A DNA stretch of 64,000 nucleotides from Polaromonas sp. (GTDB lineage Bacteria > Pseudomonadota > Gammaproteobacteria > Burkholderiales > Burkholderiaceae_C): positions 400,524 to 464,523 of the forward strand of contig NZ_JACPOF010000030.1 of NCBI RefSeq assembly GCF_016185115.1, written 5' to 3'. Below the pieces are notes generated by a model. It was not told the origin of the DNA. It searched no databases and saw nothing but the letters and a program-made list of their open reading frames with translations. Both the position numbers and the translations under genes were made by a program. Of the stretch, positions 50,953 through 59,944 are shown piece after piece. The stretch's first letter is position 1. Each line of letters starts with the position of its first letter.

Positions 50953-52176
50953 TTACTTTTGTGCGACCTTGATGGCCTTGTCGGCATTCGAGAGTTCGGC
51001 CTTGGCCGTCATCTCGACCACCTGTGGCGCAACCAGTGCACCCGGGCGTATGCGCTGCAGGCCGTTGACGACGATGCGTTCATTCGCGGCCAGCCCGCTC
51101 TTGATGACACGCAGGCCATTGACCGATGCGCCCAGCGTCACTTCGCGGTAGGCTGCCTTGTTGTCTGCGCCCACCACCATCACAAACTTCTTGTTCTGGT
51201 CGGTGCCGACCGCACGCTCGTTGATGAGCAGCGCGCTGGCCTTCGTCGCCTGGCCCATGCGGATGCGCGCGAACTGGCCCGGCATCAACTGGCCGTCCTT
51301 GTTGTCGAACACGGCGCGGGCGCGCACAGTGCCGCTTCTGGCATCGACCTGGTTGTCGACCAGTTGCAGCCGGCCTTCAAACGGTGTGTCGCTGCTGGCC
51401 GAGGTACCCATCTGGACGGGTATGCGTTCCAGCTTGCGGTCGCCGCCGGCGCTTACGTCTTTCAGTGCTTTCGCCACCACCTGCTCATCAGCTTCAAAGC
51501 TGGCATAGATGGGGCTGACGGAGACCAGCGTGGTCAGCACTGGAGCGCCCGGCCCTGCCGCGACAAGATTGCCGACGGTGACTTCCAGCTTGCCGACGCG
51601 GCCTGATACAGGCGCGCGCACCTGCGTGTAGCCCATGCTCAGCTGCGCGGTTTGCAGTGCGGCCTGAGCGGCGCGCAGGTTGGCATCGGCCTCGCGCTGG
51701 CCATTCACGCGTTCATCGAACTCGCGTTTTGAGATCGCCTGCTCGCTCCACAGGCGCTGCGACCTGTCCTGCTCGCCCCTGGCCTGCGCACCCTTGGCCT
51801 GCGCAGCAGCAACCTGCGCTTCAGCGCGCTGCACGTCGGCGGCGTAAGGCGCAGGGTCAATCGTCAGGAGCAGGTCGCCCTTTTTGACGAGTGCCCCTTC
51901 ACGAAAGTGCACGGCCTGTATGGTGCCCGCCACACGCGAGCGGATATCGACGCGCTCGACGGCTTCAAGCCGGCCCGAGAACTCCTCCCAGGCGGCGACA
52001 TCACTTTGCACGACCGTGGCAACGGAAACCGGCGTGGCGGGGGCTTCGGCAGGAGCCGGTTGTGCACGCGAACCGGTGACGCCGAAGATGGCTGCAGTGA
52101 CGCCCGTCAGGGCGAATACGGCGATGACAATGGCCAGCAGGCGGCGTTTTGGGGTATGAAGGCGAATGGTTTGCAT
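50953..52176 (-). CDS. bpeE: RND efflux periplasmic adaptor (MexE/BpeE type)
   Basis: 407 residues. The N-terminal hydrophobic anchor (about 11-33) precedes the membrane-fusion-protein fold: a lipoyl half (GTIQAVHFREGALVKKGDLLLTIDP), an Ala/Gln-rich coiled coil (about 115-165), the second lipoyl half, a beta-barrel and the membrane-proximal domain. It bridges the permease and the outer-membrane channel. Its stop is followed by a repeat element before the permease gene. Confidence 0.93.
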   Translation of the reverse strand: MQTIRLHTPKRRLLAIVIAVFALTGVTAAIFGVTGSRAQPAPAEAPATPVSVATVVQSDVAAWEEFSGRLEAVERVDIRSRVAGTIQAVHFREGALVKKGDLLLTIDPAPYAADVQRAEAQVAAAQAKGAQARGEQDRSQRLWSEQAISKREFDERVNGQREADANLRAAQAALQTAQLSMGYTQVRAPVSGRVGKLEVTVGNLVAAGPGAPVLTTLVSVSPIYASFEADEQVVAKALKDVSAGGDRKLERIPVQMGTSASSDTPFEGRLQLVDNQVDARSGTVRARAVFDNKDGQLMPGQFARIRMGQATKASALLINERAVGTDQNKKFVMVVGADNKAAYREVTLGASVNGLRVIKSGLAANERIVVNGLQRIRPGALVAPQVVEMTAKAELSNADKAIKVAQK

Positions 52177-52196
52177 GATGGTCTGGTCCCTGAAAA

Positions 52197-53144
52197 TTAA
52201 AAAATTGAAATCGAATTGGAAGACGCAAAAAACGATGGTTTGTGCACGGGCCTGTCTTGCGCGGCAGCTTTTTTGTCGTTGGTAAATTCACTGAAAAAAT
52301 CGCTGAACTGCTGTTGCACACCGGCCGACCATGCGGCTTCTGCACAGGCCTGGTCGGCAGGCTCGAGGTAGCTCACAGGCCATCCGGTGGGGCCGGGCAG
52401 TACGGCGGCATGCACCAGCCGGCCGAACACGCGCAGGCGGTCCGCGTAAGCGAGTGCTTCATCACGCAGCGGGTCGTCCTGCGCGGTCAGCAGCAGTGTG
52501 GGCGGCAGGCTGGCCAGGCGCAGTGCGTTGCCGGGCGCGGCATACGGGTGGGCAGCGTTATCGACGCGCGCCAGGTATTTGTTCCAGCCGTCAGCCCATG
52601 TACAGCCGACAGGTCCGGCATCTGCGTCGCGCAATGATTCGGTGGCCATGCACGGGTCCAGCATGGGTGACAGCAAAATCTGCCCGGCGAGTTCAGGCTC
52701 ATGCCGGTCACGCGCCATCAGTGCCACGGCTGCAGCCAGGTTGCCGCCTGCCTCTTCACCAGCCACAAATACCGGGGCATCCTTGCCGGCCAGCTTTTGC
52801 CTGGCCTTGAAAGCCCAGGCCAGCGCCGCATAACCGGACTCAATCGCCTGCGGAAACGGGTTGGCCGGGGCCAATGGGTAGTCGAGCGACATGACAACAG
52901 CCCCGGCGGCAGCCAGCAAACGCGGCACGCAGCCGCCCTCTTCCAGCGATCCGGCGACAAAGGCCCCGGCATGAAAGTGCACAACCAGGGGCTGCGGACC
53001 GGCCGCGGATGGGTCATGGCGGCCGTAAAAACGCACGTTCAGCAGCGGGCTGGCGGGCGGCTTCAGGCCGATATTGATCTGTTTGTCTACCCAGGCCGGG
53101 CCGATGGCGGCAGCTGCGGCGGCGGGTTTTGGAAGGCTGTGCAT
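52197..53144 (-). CDS. llpE: LlpE-like alpha/beta hydrolase-fold protein lacking catalytic residues
   Basis: 315 residues, HSL-type alpha/beta hydrolase fold. The oxyanion motif HGGG is replaced by H-A-G-A (57-61 region), and the nucleophile motif G-D-S-A-G-G is G-E-E-A-G-G at 129-134, so Ser is Glu131. The usual C-terminal His position reads PGPTGW. It is therefore probably not an active esterase. In Burkholderia a lipase-like gene, llpE, is cotranscribed with bpeEF-oprC, and the order here is the same. The start at 53144 is chosen by homology extent; no strong ribosome site is seen. It opens the efflux operon. Confidence 0.8.
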   Translation of the reverse strand: MHSLPKPAAAAAAIGPAWVDKQINIGLKPPASPLLNVRFYGRHDPSAAGPQPLVVHFHAGAFVAGSLEEGGCVPRLLAAAGAVVMSLDYPLAPANPFPQAIESGYAALAWAFKARQKLAGKDAPVFVAGEEAGGNLAAAVALMARDRHEPELAGQILLSPMLDPCMATESLRDADAGPVGCTWADGWNKYLARVDNAAHPYAAPGNALRLASLPPTLLLTAQDDPLRDEALAYADRLRVFGRLVHAAVLPGPTGWPVSYLEPADQACAEAAWSAGVQQQFSDFFSEFTNDKKAAAQDRPVHKPSFFASSNSISIF

Positions 53145-53170
53145 CTTGTCAGGCCGCAGAACGGCTCCAG

Positions 53171-53184
53171 ATTGTTGCGATGCA
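53171..53184. promoter_or_regulatory. Candidate LysR box 1
   Basis: ATTGTTGCGATG is a near match to the reverse complement of box 2 and lies in the llpE/LysR divergent region. It suits a T-N11-A-type LysR site, but is unproven. Confidence 0.3.
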
Positions 53185-53244
53185 GCAGAATGTAGGGCGC
53201 TTGGCCCCGGCAATAAATAGCGATTTCGCTCATTCTTTATTTCA

Positions 53245-53259
53245 CCATTGCAACAATGG
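53245..53259. promoter_or_regulatory. Candidate LysR box 2, palindrome CCATTG-CAA-CAATGG
   Basis: A perfect 6-bp inverted repeat with a 3-bp centre lies between the divergent llpE and LysR genes, 87 bp before the LysR start. It is the best operator candidate for the LysR regulator here (inference). Confidence 0.4.
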
Positions 53260-53345
53260 GGCTTTAAATCTGGCGAATAATCGCTCCCAGCCCGGAAACA
53301 GCGCGCCTTGCTGCCACCCCGGGTCACACCAGAGGGAGCGACAAA

Positions 53346-54365
53346 ATGGATAAGTTTTCAGCCATGCAGGCTTTTGTACGTGTCGTCGAAGCCGGCACCT
53401 TCACCAAAGCTGCGGATTCCATGGGGGTGCCCAAGCCCTCGGTCACCCGGCTGATCCAGGACCTGGAAAAGGAGCTGGACACCAAACTCCTGAACCGAAC
53501 CACCCGCAAGGTCACCGTCACCGTCGATGGCGCGGCCTACTACGAACAGGCCAGCCGCCTGCTGGGCGAGGTGCAGGAGCTTGAATCGAGCATGTCGCGC
53601 GCCAAAGCCAGCCCGCGCGGCAAGCTGAAGGTCGATATACCCTCGTCACTGGGCCTTTCCATCATCATCCCAGCCCTGCCCGATTTTTATGCGCGTTACC
53701 CCGACATACAGCTTGATCTGGGCGTGAGCGACAGACCGATAGACATCATTGCCGAGAACGTGGACTGCGTGGTACGCGGCGGCGAGATCACCGACCAGTC
53801 GCTGGTGGCGCGCCGCATAGGCGAGTTCTACATGATGACCTGTGCCTCGCCCGCCTACCTGAAACGCCACGGCACGCCTCAGCACCCGAGCGAGCTCGAA
53901 ACGCAGCACAAGATGATCCGCTACGCCTCGCCGCGCGACGGCAAGCTCTATGCCTTCACGCTTCACAGCGAAGCGGGCTCGGTCGAGATCAACGGCAAAC
54001 ACCAGCTTTCGGTCAATGATTCGAATGCCGGCGTCACTGCCGCACTCGCCGGCCTGGGCGTGCTGTACACCGCCACTTTCCTGATCCAGGACCACATCAG
54101 CAACGGCACGCTTGAGCCGCTGTTCACAGGCTGGTGCACAGAAGCCAAACCGATGTATGTCGTCTACCCGCCGAATCGCCACCTGAGCAACAAGGTGCGT
54201 GTGTTTGTCGACTGGATTGCAGAGCTGTTCGCCAAACACGATTTGATCCAGCGCAAGAGCACCTTGCCTGAGGCGATGTGCAAGGGGTGGAGTGCGCCGG
54301 CTGTGCCGGCGCTTGCTGGCCGCGCAGAAAAAACCAGCGTAGCCGCAGTTCTGGAAAGTGCCTAG
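53346..54365 (+). CDS. bpeT: LysR-family regulator of the efflux operon (BpeT-like)
   Basis: 339 residues. N-terminal winged HTH (about 1-60: FVRVVEAGTFTKAADSMGVPKPSVTR, read in parts) with the family length; the effector domain follows (about 90-290). The C-terminal tail after residue 300 is longer than usual and Ala-rich. It is divergently placed from the llpE-adaptor-permease-OMP operon, the same layout as Burkholderia BpeT, which activates bpeEF-oprC. Two candidate LysR boxes lie between. The symbol is by analogy. Confidence 0.85.
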   Translation: MDKFSAMQAFVRVVEAGTFTKAADSMGVPKPSVTRLIQDLEKELDTKLLNRTTRKVTVTVDGAAYYEQASRLLGEVQELESSMSRAKASPRGKLKVDIPSSLGLSIIIPALPDFYARYPDIQLDLGVSDRPIDIIAENVDCVVRGGEITDQSLVARRIGEFYMMTCASPAYLKRHGTPQHPSELETQHKMIRYASPRDGKLYAFTLHSEAGSVEINGKHQLSVNDSNAGVTAALAGLGVLYTATFLIQDHISNGTLEPLFTGWCTEAKPMYVVYPPNRHLSNKVRVFVDWIAELFAKHDLIQRKSTLPEAMCKGWSAPAVPALAGRAEKTSVAAVLESA

Positions 54366-54393
54366 CAGGCAGGTACCGGCGTCTGTCCGCTGC

Positions 54394-55287
54394 TTATGTA
54401 GTCTGGGCCGACCGCATCATCACATCGCATAAAAACTCTGCCGCAGGCGTGAGTGGCAAATCCGGCCGTCGGATCAGCACCACGCTGGGGGCGGGCAGGA
54501 TCTCTTTCACCTTGATCACACGCAGGGTGTTGCGTACAAACGGAAACACCTCCCACTGCGCGGGCAGCATGGCAATCAGGTCACTGTTGGCCAGCGCCAC
54601 CATCATCGAGACCGCTGAACGTGCACGCAGCATGACGATGGGCGGTGGCAATTTGTGGGCCTCGAACAGGCGGGCAATGTCATCGTCGGCGTTGTAGTCC
54701 ACCCCCGTCGTGGCCCAGTGCGCGGACGCGAGGTCTTTCAGGCGTTTGGCTTCCACCAGCGGGTGGCCCTTGCGCACTACCAGCGAGCGTGTGTTGTCGA
54801 GTAGGTGCTGCACGGCCAGACCTGCGGCCGGGGCGATGCGCGGTTGCGCACCGATGTAGAAGTCAAGCCCGCCCTCGCGTAGCTCGCGCTCCACATCGGG
54901 GAACAGGCCTTCAACAATATTGAGCCTTACCTTGGGGTAGCGGCGCTGGAAGACCGGCAACGCGTACGGCAGCATCATCACGTGCGGCATGATGGACAAG
55001 GCAATCGACACCGTGCCTTCGTCCTCACCGGTGTCTTGTGAAATCGCATCGACTGCGCGCCGTGCTTCATTGACGATGGCGCTGGCATGCACATGAAAGC
55101 GGCTGCCAGCGGGCGTCAGCACCATACCGCTGGCTTCGCGCACAAACAGGGCGCAGCCCAGTTCACGTTCAAGCGCGCGCACGCTGCGGGTCAGCGCGGG
55201 TTGCGGCATGTCCAGCCGCCTTGCTGCGCCGCGCAGGCTACCTTGTTCCACGATCACCACCAGATGCTGCAACTGGTCAAGCTTCAT
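54394..55287 (-). CDS. LysR-family transcriptional regulator
   Basis: 297 residues, standard LysR length. HTH at about 1-58 (LQHLVVIVEQGSLRGAARRL then QPALTRSVRALERELG), effector domain at about 92-290. It is divergent from a Bug receptor and Rieske oxygenase pair, so it probably responds to the aromatic or organic acid they handle. The 140-bp intergenic region should contain its operator. Confidence 0.9.
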   Translation of the reverse strand: MKLDQLQHLVVIVEQGSLRGAARRLDMPQPALTRSVRALERELGCALFVREASGMVLTPAGSRFHVHASAIVNEARRAVDAISQDTGEDEGTVSIALSIMPHVMMLPYALPVFQRRYPKVRLNIVEGLFPDVERELREGGLDFYIGAQPRIAPAAGLAVQHLLDNTRSLVVRKGHPLVEAKRLKDLASAHWATTGVDYNADDDIARLFEAHKLPPPIVMLRARSAVSMMVALANSDLIAMLPAQWEVFPFVRNTLRVIKVKEILPAPSVVLIRRPDLPLTPAAEFLCDVMMRSAQTT

Positions 55288-55427
55288 AAAGCCCTTGTCT
55301 CAAGCCCCTGAAGAGGGGGATGTAAATATCGAATCGCTTTTTAAAAATTGCCATCTTACGCGAATCACCCTGCAAATCTACAGTGCCACCAGCGCCGCGA
55401 TTTGATGGCCAAAACAGGAGACAAGAC

Positions 55428-56408
55428 ATGATGAAAAGGAAGCCCGGCCGTCGTTCGGCCATCGTTGCGGCCACCCTCGGCTTGCTGATCAACACCACAG
55501 CCTTCGCACAGTCCTGGCCCAACAAACCGGTGCGCATGGTGGTGCCGTACGCAGCGGGAGCTGTGCCCGACGTGATCGCACGGCTGGTGGGCGACCGCCT
55601 CGCCACCCTCTGGGGCCAGGCCGTCATCATTGACAACAAACCGGGCGCAGGCGGCATTCCCGGCATGACCGCGCTCGCACGTTCACCCAATGACGGCTAC
55701 ACCCTGGGCATGCTGCCGGCGGCTGTACTTAACCTCACGCCTTATCTTTATAAAAACCCGCAATTCAATATTGACACCGACTACACGCCGATAGCGGCGG
55801 TGGCGACTGGCCCGATGATGGTGGTGGTCAACAGCAACTCCGACATCCAGACGCTGGCCGACCTGGTGCGCAGCGCAAAGGCGCAGCCGGGCAAACTCAA
55901 CTTTGCGGCGATGCAGACCAACTCCGTTCCGCACCTTACGGGCGAAATGCTCAGCCGCACCACCGGCATGAAACTCACCACCGTGCCCTACGCAAGTTCG
56001 CCCGCGTCAACCACTGCCCTGCTGTCAGGCGAAGCCAACGTCACCATCGATGGCCTGCCGGCACTGACCCAGTACGTCAAGGCCGGCAAGTTCCGCGCGC
56101 TGGCAGTGACCTCGCCCAACCGTCTGCCCGGTTTTGAAAACGTGCCCACTGTGTCAGAGACCTTCAAGGGCTTTGAAGCGCTTGGCTGGTTCGCCATGTA
56201 TGCGCCCGCAGGTCTGGCGCCTGACGTGGTCGAAAAAATCAACCGCGATGTGAACCGCGTCGTGCAGGCGCCAGACCTTGTCGCGCGTTTTGCAGACTTC
56301 GGCATCTACCCCAAACCCGGTTCACCCAAAGCCCTGACTGAATTTGTAGATGCGCAGCGTGCGACATGGAAAAAGGTCGTTAACGACCTTGACCTCAAAC
56401 CACAGTAA
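55428..56408 (+). CDS. Bug-family tripartite tricarboxylate transporter receptor
   Basis: 326 residues with a signal peptide (about 1-28, ending AFAQ). The Bug signature S-W-P-N-K-PVRMVVPYAAGAVPD and AVIIDNKPGAGGIPG are clear. AGGAG precedes the start; an ATG at 55431 is an equal alternative. It lies between a divergent LysR gene and a Rieske oxygenase, so it probably binds the oxygenase substrate, perhaps an aromatic acid. Confidence 0.92.
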   Translation: MMKRKPGRRSAIVAATLGLLINTTAFAQSWPNKPVRMVVPYAAGAVPDVIARLVGDRLATLWGQAVIIDNKPGAGGIPGMTALARSPNDGYTLGMLPAAVLNLTPYLYKNPQFNIDTDYTPIAAVATGPMMVVVNSNSDIQTLADLVRSAKAQPGKLNFAAMQTNSVPHLTGEMLSRTTGMKLTTVPYASSPASTTALLSGEANVTIDGLPALTQYVKAGKFRALAVTSPNRLPGFENVPTVSETFKGFEALGWFAMYAPAGLAPDVVEKINRDVNRVVQAPDLVARFADFGIYPKPGSPKALTEFVDAQRATWKKVVNDLDLKPQ

Positions 56409-56447
56409 TCACCCATCAGAACCTCTTTTACTTTCAGGATTTGAGTC

Positions 56448-57524
56448 ATGTTTTTAAAAAACAACTGGTATGTCGCCGGCTTTGGCGAAGAACTCACCAC
56501 CACGCCGCTCGCACGCACCCTGCTGGGTGAACCGGTCGTGATGTTCCGAACGGAAAGCGGCGAAGTTGCTGCGCTTGAAGACCGCTGCTGCCACCGCAAC
56601 CTGCCGCTGTCGCACGGCAAGGTTGAAGGCAACTCCTTGAGCTGCGGTTACCACGGCATGGTTTACAACACGACGGGCCAGTGCATCAGGGTGCCCGGTC
56701 AGGATGTGATTCCTTCGGGCGCATGTGTCATGCATTTCCCTCTTGTTGAAAAAGACGGCGTATTGTGGATATGGATGGGCGATGCAGACAAGGCAAGCCC
56801 CGGGCGCATACCGGACTACCCCATTCACTCTGACCCACGCTGGGCACACAAGGGCAACCACTACACCATCAACTGCCACCATGAGCTGATCAACGACAAC
56901 CTCATAGATCTGTCACATGTCGGCTACGTGCATGGCAAAACGATAGGCGGCACACCTGGCGCGCACTCTGAAGCGCAAATATCCACCGAGCGGCGCGACG
57001 ACGGTGTTACCGTGCGCCGTTTCATGCCCGGCACCGTGCCGCCGCCCACATACCAGCGTGCCATGAACTTCGCCGGCAACATTGACCGCTGGATGGAGAT
57101 CAGGTTCGTGCCAGGCCTGATACGTATCTACATCGGCGTGAATGATGCCGGCCAGGGTTTTGATGAAAAGACCCAGATGGACAAAATGGGCATGCGCATC
57201 TTCAACGGCATAACACCCGAGACCGAAAACACCACCCATTATTTCTGGACGGCGGCGCATAACTTCAGGGTAACGGAACCCGAAGTGACCAACAACTTTT
57301 ACGGCGAGATTTCAGCAACTTTCGAAGAAGACCGTACTGTGGTTGAAGCGCAGCAACAGCGGTTTGAGCAGTTCCCCGGTCGCAAGAATGTCCATATCAA
57401 AACCGACGCTGGCGGCATACACGCCCGGCGCGTTATCACGCAGTTGATTGAAGCTGAAAGGCTGGCTGAAAAAGGAAATCAGGCCCCTGCAGGCCCGGTC
57501 ATACGCATCGCCCAGACCGTGTAG
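56448..57524 (+). CDS. Rieske non-haem iron oxygenase, VanA-like
   Basis: 358 residues. The Rieske centre ligands are Cys47-x-His49 (with an extra Cys48) and Cys66-x2-His69. The mononuclear iron region is Asn151-Leu-Ile-Asp154-Leu-Ser-His157...His162, with Asp154 in the electron-bridge position. It matches the vanillate demethylase/phenoxybenzoate dioxygenase-type group of short alpha subunits. The reductase partner is not adjacent; the ferredoxin gene at 59945 is a possible but unproven partner. The gene follows the Bug gene by 39 bp and ends 1 bp from a convergent gene. Confidence 0.9.
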   Translation: MFLKNNWYVAGFGEELTTTPLARTLLGEPVVMFRTESGEVAALEDRCCHRNLPLSHGKVEGNSLSCGYHGMVYNTTGQCIRVPGQDVIPSGACVMHFPLVEKDGVLWIWMGDADKASPGRIPDYPIHSDPRWAHKGNHYTINCHHELINDNLIDLSHVGYVHGKTIGGTPGAHSEAQISTERRDDGVTVRRFMPGTVPPPTYQRAMNFAGNIDRWMEIRFVPGLIRIYIGVNDAGQGFDEKTQMDKMGMRIFNGITPETENTTHYFWTAAHNFRVTEPEVTNNFYGEISATFEEDRTVVEAQQQRFEQFPGRKNVHIKTDAGGIHARRVITQLIEAERLAEKGNQAPAGPVIRIAQTV

Positions 57525-57525
57525 C

Positions 57526-58464
57526 TCAGGGGTGCGAGCCGGCTTTCGCAGGCAAAACTTTTTTAACCAGAATCACAACGCCCAGCACGATGGCGCCGGT
57601 GATCACACCCACCATGGCATCCATCAGCAATGGCGTGATGGCGCCCAGCACAGTGCCAGCTTTTGCAGCAAGCCCTTCGATGAAGTGGTGCAGAGGCGCC
57701 AGCCCGTGAGTGATAATGCCGCCGCCCACCAGAAACATGGCAATCGTGCCGGCGACAGACAGGCCCTTCATAAGCCGGGGTGCAGCGGCCAGAATGCCGC
57801 GCCCAAGGCTGCGCTGAACACGCCGGCCCGCGGCCTCTCCCTGCAATTGCGTGAGGTAGAGGCCGCCATCGTCGAGTTTGACGATGCCAGCCACCAGGCC
57901 GTAAACGCCGGCGGTCATCACGATGGCAATGGAACCCAGCACAGTGAACTGGGTCACGAAGGCACTGGTCTGCACCGTACCCAGTGTGATGGCGATGATC
58001 TCCGCCGAAAGTATGAAGTCGGTACGTATGGCGCCCCTGATCTTGACCTTCTCCACGGCCACAAGGTCTACCGCCGGGTCTGACAGCGCCGCCACCAGTT
58101 TTTCTCGCTCGGCCTGCTGTTCCTGCCTGCTGTGCAAAAACCTGTGGGCCAGTTTCTCAAAACCTTCAAAACACAGAAACGCCCCGCCAACCATCAGCAA
58201 GGGCGTCACCGCCCACGGCGCAAACGCACTGATGGCGAGCGCCGCAGGCACAAGGATGGCCTTGTTGATGAATGAGCCTTTGGCGACTGCCCACACGACA
58301 GGCAGCTCACGGTCGGCCTTGACGCCCGACACCTGCTGCGCATTGAGCGCCAGGTCATCACCCAGAACGCCCGCGGTTTTTTTTGCAGCAACCTTGGACA
58401 GCACTGCCACGTCATCGAGGATGCTGGCAATGTCGTCAATCAGTGCAAGAAGGCTGCTGGCCAT
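57526..58464 (-). CDS. DUF808 family inner-membrane protein (YedI-like)
   Basis: 312 residues. N-terminal segment SLLALIDDIASILDDVA, then several hydrophobic helices (about 60-95, 165-185, 225-260, 285-305), with a central cytoplasmic part. The family is widespread and uncharacterised. The start at 58464 gives the conserved N-terminus; 16 upstream codons are not used. Confidence 0.9.
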   Translation of the reverse strand: MASSLLALIDDIASILDDVAVLSKVAAKKTAGVLGDDLALNAQQVSGVKADRELPVVWAVAKGSFINKAILVPAALAISAFAPWAVTPLLMVGGAFLCFEGFEKLAHRFLHSRQEQQAEREKLVAALSDPAVDLVAVEKVKIRGAIRTDFILSAEIIAITLGTVQTSAFVTQFTVLGSIAIVMTAGVYGLVAGIVKLDDGGLYLTQLQGEAAGRRVQRSLGRGILAAAPRLMKGLSVAGTIAMFLVGGGIITHGLAPLHHFIEGLAAKAGTVLGAITPLLMDAMVGVITGAIVLGVVILVKKVLPAKAGSHP

Positions 58465-58510
58465 AAAAATCCTGTTTTGAAACTTCAAGGGCGTATTCTG
58501 CCCACACATC

Positions 58511-58532
58511 AAAAAGCCGCCTTGCGGCGGCC
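58511..58532 (-). terminator. Rho-independent terminator after the DUF883-like gene
   Basis: On the minus strand, GCCGCC-GCAA-GGCGGC is followed by TTTTT. It lies 37 bp after the stop of the minus-strand gene at 58569, upstream of the DUF808 gene. Confidence 0.75.
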
Positions 58533-58568
58533 TTGCGATAGCCCGTATTGGCTACGCCAATTCGGCTG

Positions 58569-58913
58569 TCAGCGTGTCAGGCGGCCCAATACAAAACCGA
58601 ATGCCAGCGCAGCCGCGACGGCTTCCAGTGGACGCTCCTGCACCCACGATTTTGAGGTTTCCAGCGCACGCGCTGGCGCGTCAGTGTAATAACGCGTTTT
58701 GCTCACGACACGGTCAGCCGTGTTATTGGCGGTGCTGGCAAGCTTGTCTACCGTTTCATGCGCACTGGTGGTCAGGCGATCCACTGCGCTGCGGGCAGGG
58801 TCTGCAACCTTGTCAATGCCACTGTGAAGCGCTGCACCGGCAGAATCCACGCGGCGCTGAACCACACCTGCAGCGTCCACGCCTCTGCCAGTGTCGTAAA
58901 TACTTTTTTCCAT
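58569..58913 (-). CDS. DUF883/ElaB-like small membrane-anchored protein
   Basis: 114 residues. A mostly helical polar region (about 15-85, with heptad-like Val/Ala/Thr spacing) leads to W-V-Q-E-R-P-L-E and a C-terminal hydrophobic segment (AVAAALAFGFVLGRL), the usual plan of ElaB/YqjD/DUF883 proteins, which bind ribosomes at the inner membrane in stationary phase. A terminator follows. Assignment to YqjD itself is not certain. Confidence 0.75.
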   Translation of the reverse strand: MEKSIYDTGRGVDAAGVVQRRVDSAGAALHSGIDKVADPARSAVDRLTTSAHETVDKLASTANNTADRVVSKTRYYTDAPARALETSKSWVQERPLEAVAAALAFGFVLGRLTR

Positions 58914-59184
58914 GATGGGAGTCCTTAAAAGGGTCGAACAAATACCAAAGTGAGTTGACCACCTGGCTCATGAACTGACCTTAATTAAGGACGGTGTTTG
59001 CCCTTGTGCGCATGGGCATGGCGTCCATGTAGGACAAAGTAGAGTGTGTCGCCGGCGACCCAGGCCGTACATTGGAACTAAGGTTGTCAGTGAAGGATGA
59101 CACGAGAACCATCCCATGCCTGATGCCATGAGGTTGAACGCTCTCCATCATCAGGCTTCTTCAAATGAAATAGAGAGGCCCGCC

Positions 59185-59319
59185 ATGAACAGGACACCAA
59201 AACCGTCTACCGAAGAAGCTGCCAATGATGACCAGGCGCTGGAGTTACCCGTTAATCCTGACGAAGGTTCTTCGCTCATTCCTGATGAGGAGGAGCGTGT
59301 CGTGAACGTGCCGTCCTGA
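59185..59319 (+). CDS. Small acidic hypothetical protein
   Basis: 44 residues, rich in Glu, Asp and Pro with no hydrophobic segment. A GAGAGG ribosome site lies before the ATG. A start 23 codons upstream is possible. No family recognised. Confidence 0.5.
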   Translation: MNRTPKPSTEEAANDDQALELPVNPDEGSSLIPDEEERVVNVPS

Positions 59320-59341
59320 ACGGCCCCGGTTACAGCGCGAC

Positions 59342-59863
59342 TTAGTCAACCGCGCGCTTGAGCCGGATTTCTTCCAGGCGGGTGCCGCTGAAATCGGTGG
59401 TTTTGAGCGATGCCATGTCGCGCTTGAAGCCTGCCGAGTGCTCAAAGAAACCCAGGGCTCGCTCATTGTGCAGCAGCACCCAGAGGGTGGCCTGGGTGCA
59501 ACCCTCTTCCTTCAGGCCTTCACGCGCGCCGTCCCAGAGGGCCACGCCGCAGCCCTTGCTCCAGTGCTCGGGCAACACATACATGGCCCAGATCTCACCA
59601 ACGGTTGATTTGGTACCGGCATCGCGCGAACGGTCAAACCCCACAAAACCTACCACCTTGTCGCCTTCAGTAGCCACCAGCAGTTGCGGTTCGCTGTATT
59701 CAATGGCTTCACGCCAGAAGGCCTGGCGCTTTTCAACCGTCATCTTTTTGAGGTGATCCTCAGGCATCAAATCTTTGTAGGCAGCCTGCCAGGTGGCAAC
59801 ATGGATTTCGGCAATGGCTTTGGCATCGCGGGCAGTGGCGGGACGAACGGAATAGCTGGACAT
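59342..59863 (-). CDS. GNAT-family N-acetyltransferase
   Basis: 173 residues, with N-terminal RPATARDAKAIAEIHVATW and the GNAT acetyl-CoA region V-G-E-I-W-A-M-YVLPEHWSKGCGVAL followed by LWVLLHNERALGFFEHSAGF. It transfers an acetyl group to an unknown amine. The start at 59863 matches the family; the frame runs 25 codons further upstream. Confidence 0.88.
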   Translation of the reverse strand: MSSYSVRPATARDAKAIAEIHVATWQAAYKDLMPEDHLKKMTVEKRQAFWREAIEYSEPQLLVATEGDKVVGFVGFDRSRDAGTKSTVGEIWAMYVLPEHWSKGCGVALWDGAREGLKEEGCTQATLWVLLHNERALGFFEHSAGFKRDMASLKTTDFSGTRLEEIRLKRAVD

Positions 59864-59944
59864 GTAAGGGAGTATTTGTGAAATATGCGGGGGGGACATG
59901 GATTGTCGCGCAAAACACCCAGGGGGTCGCTGTAGCATTCAGGC

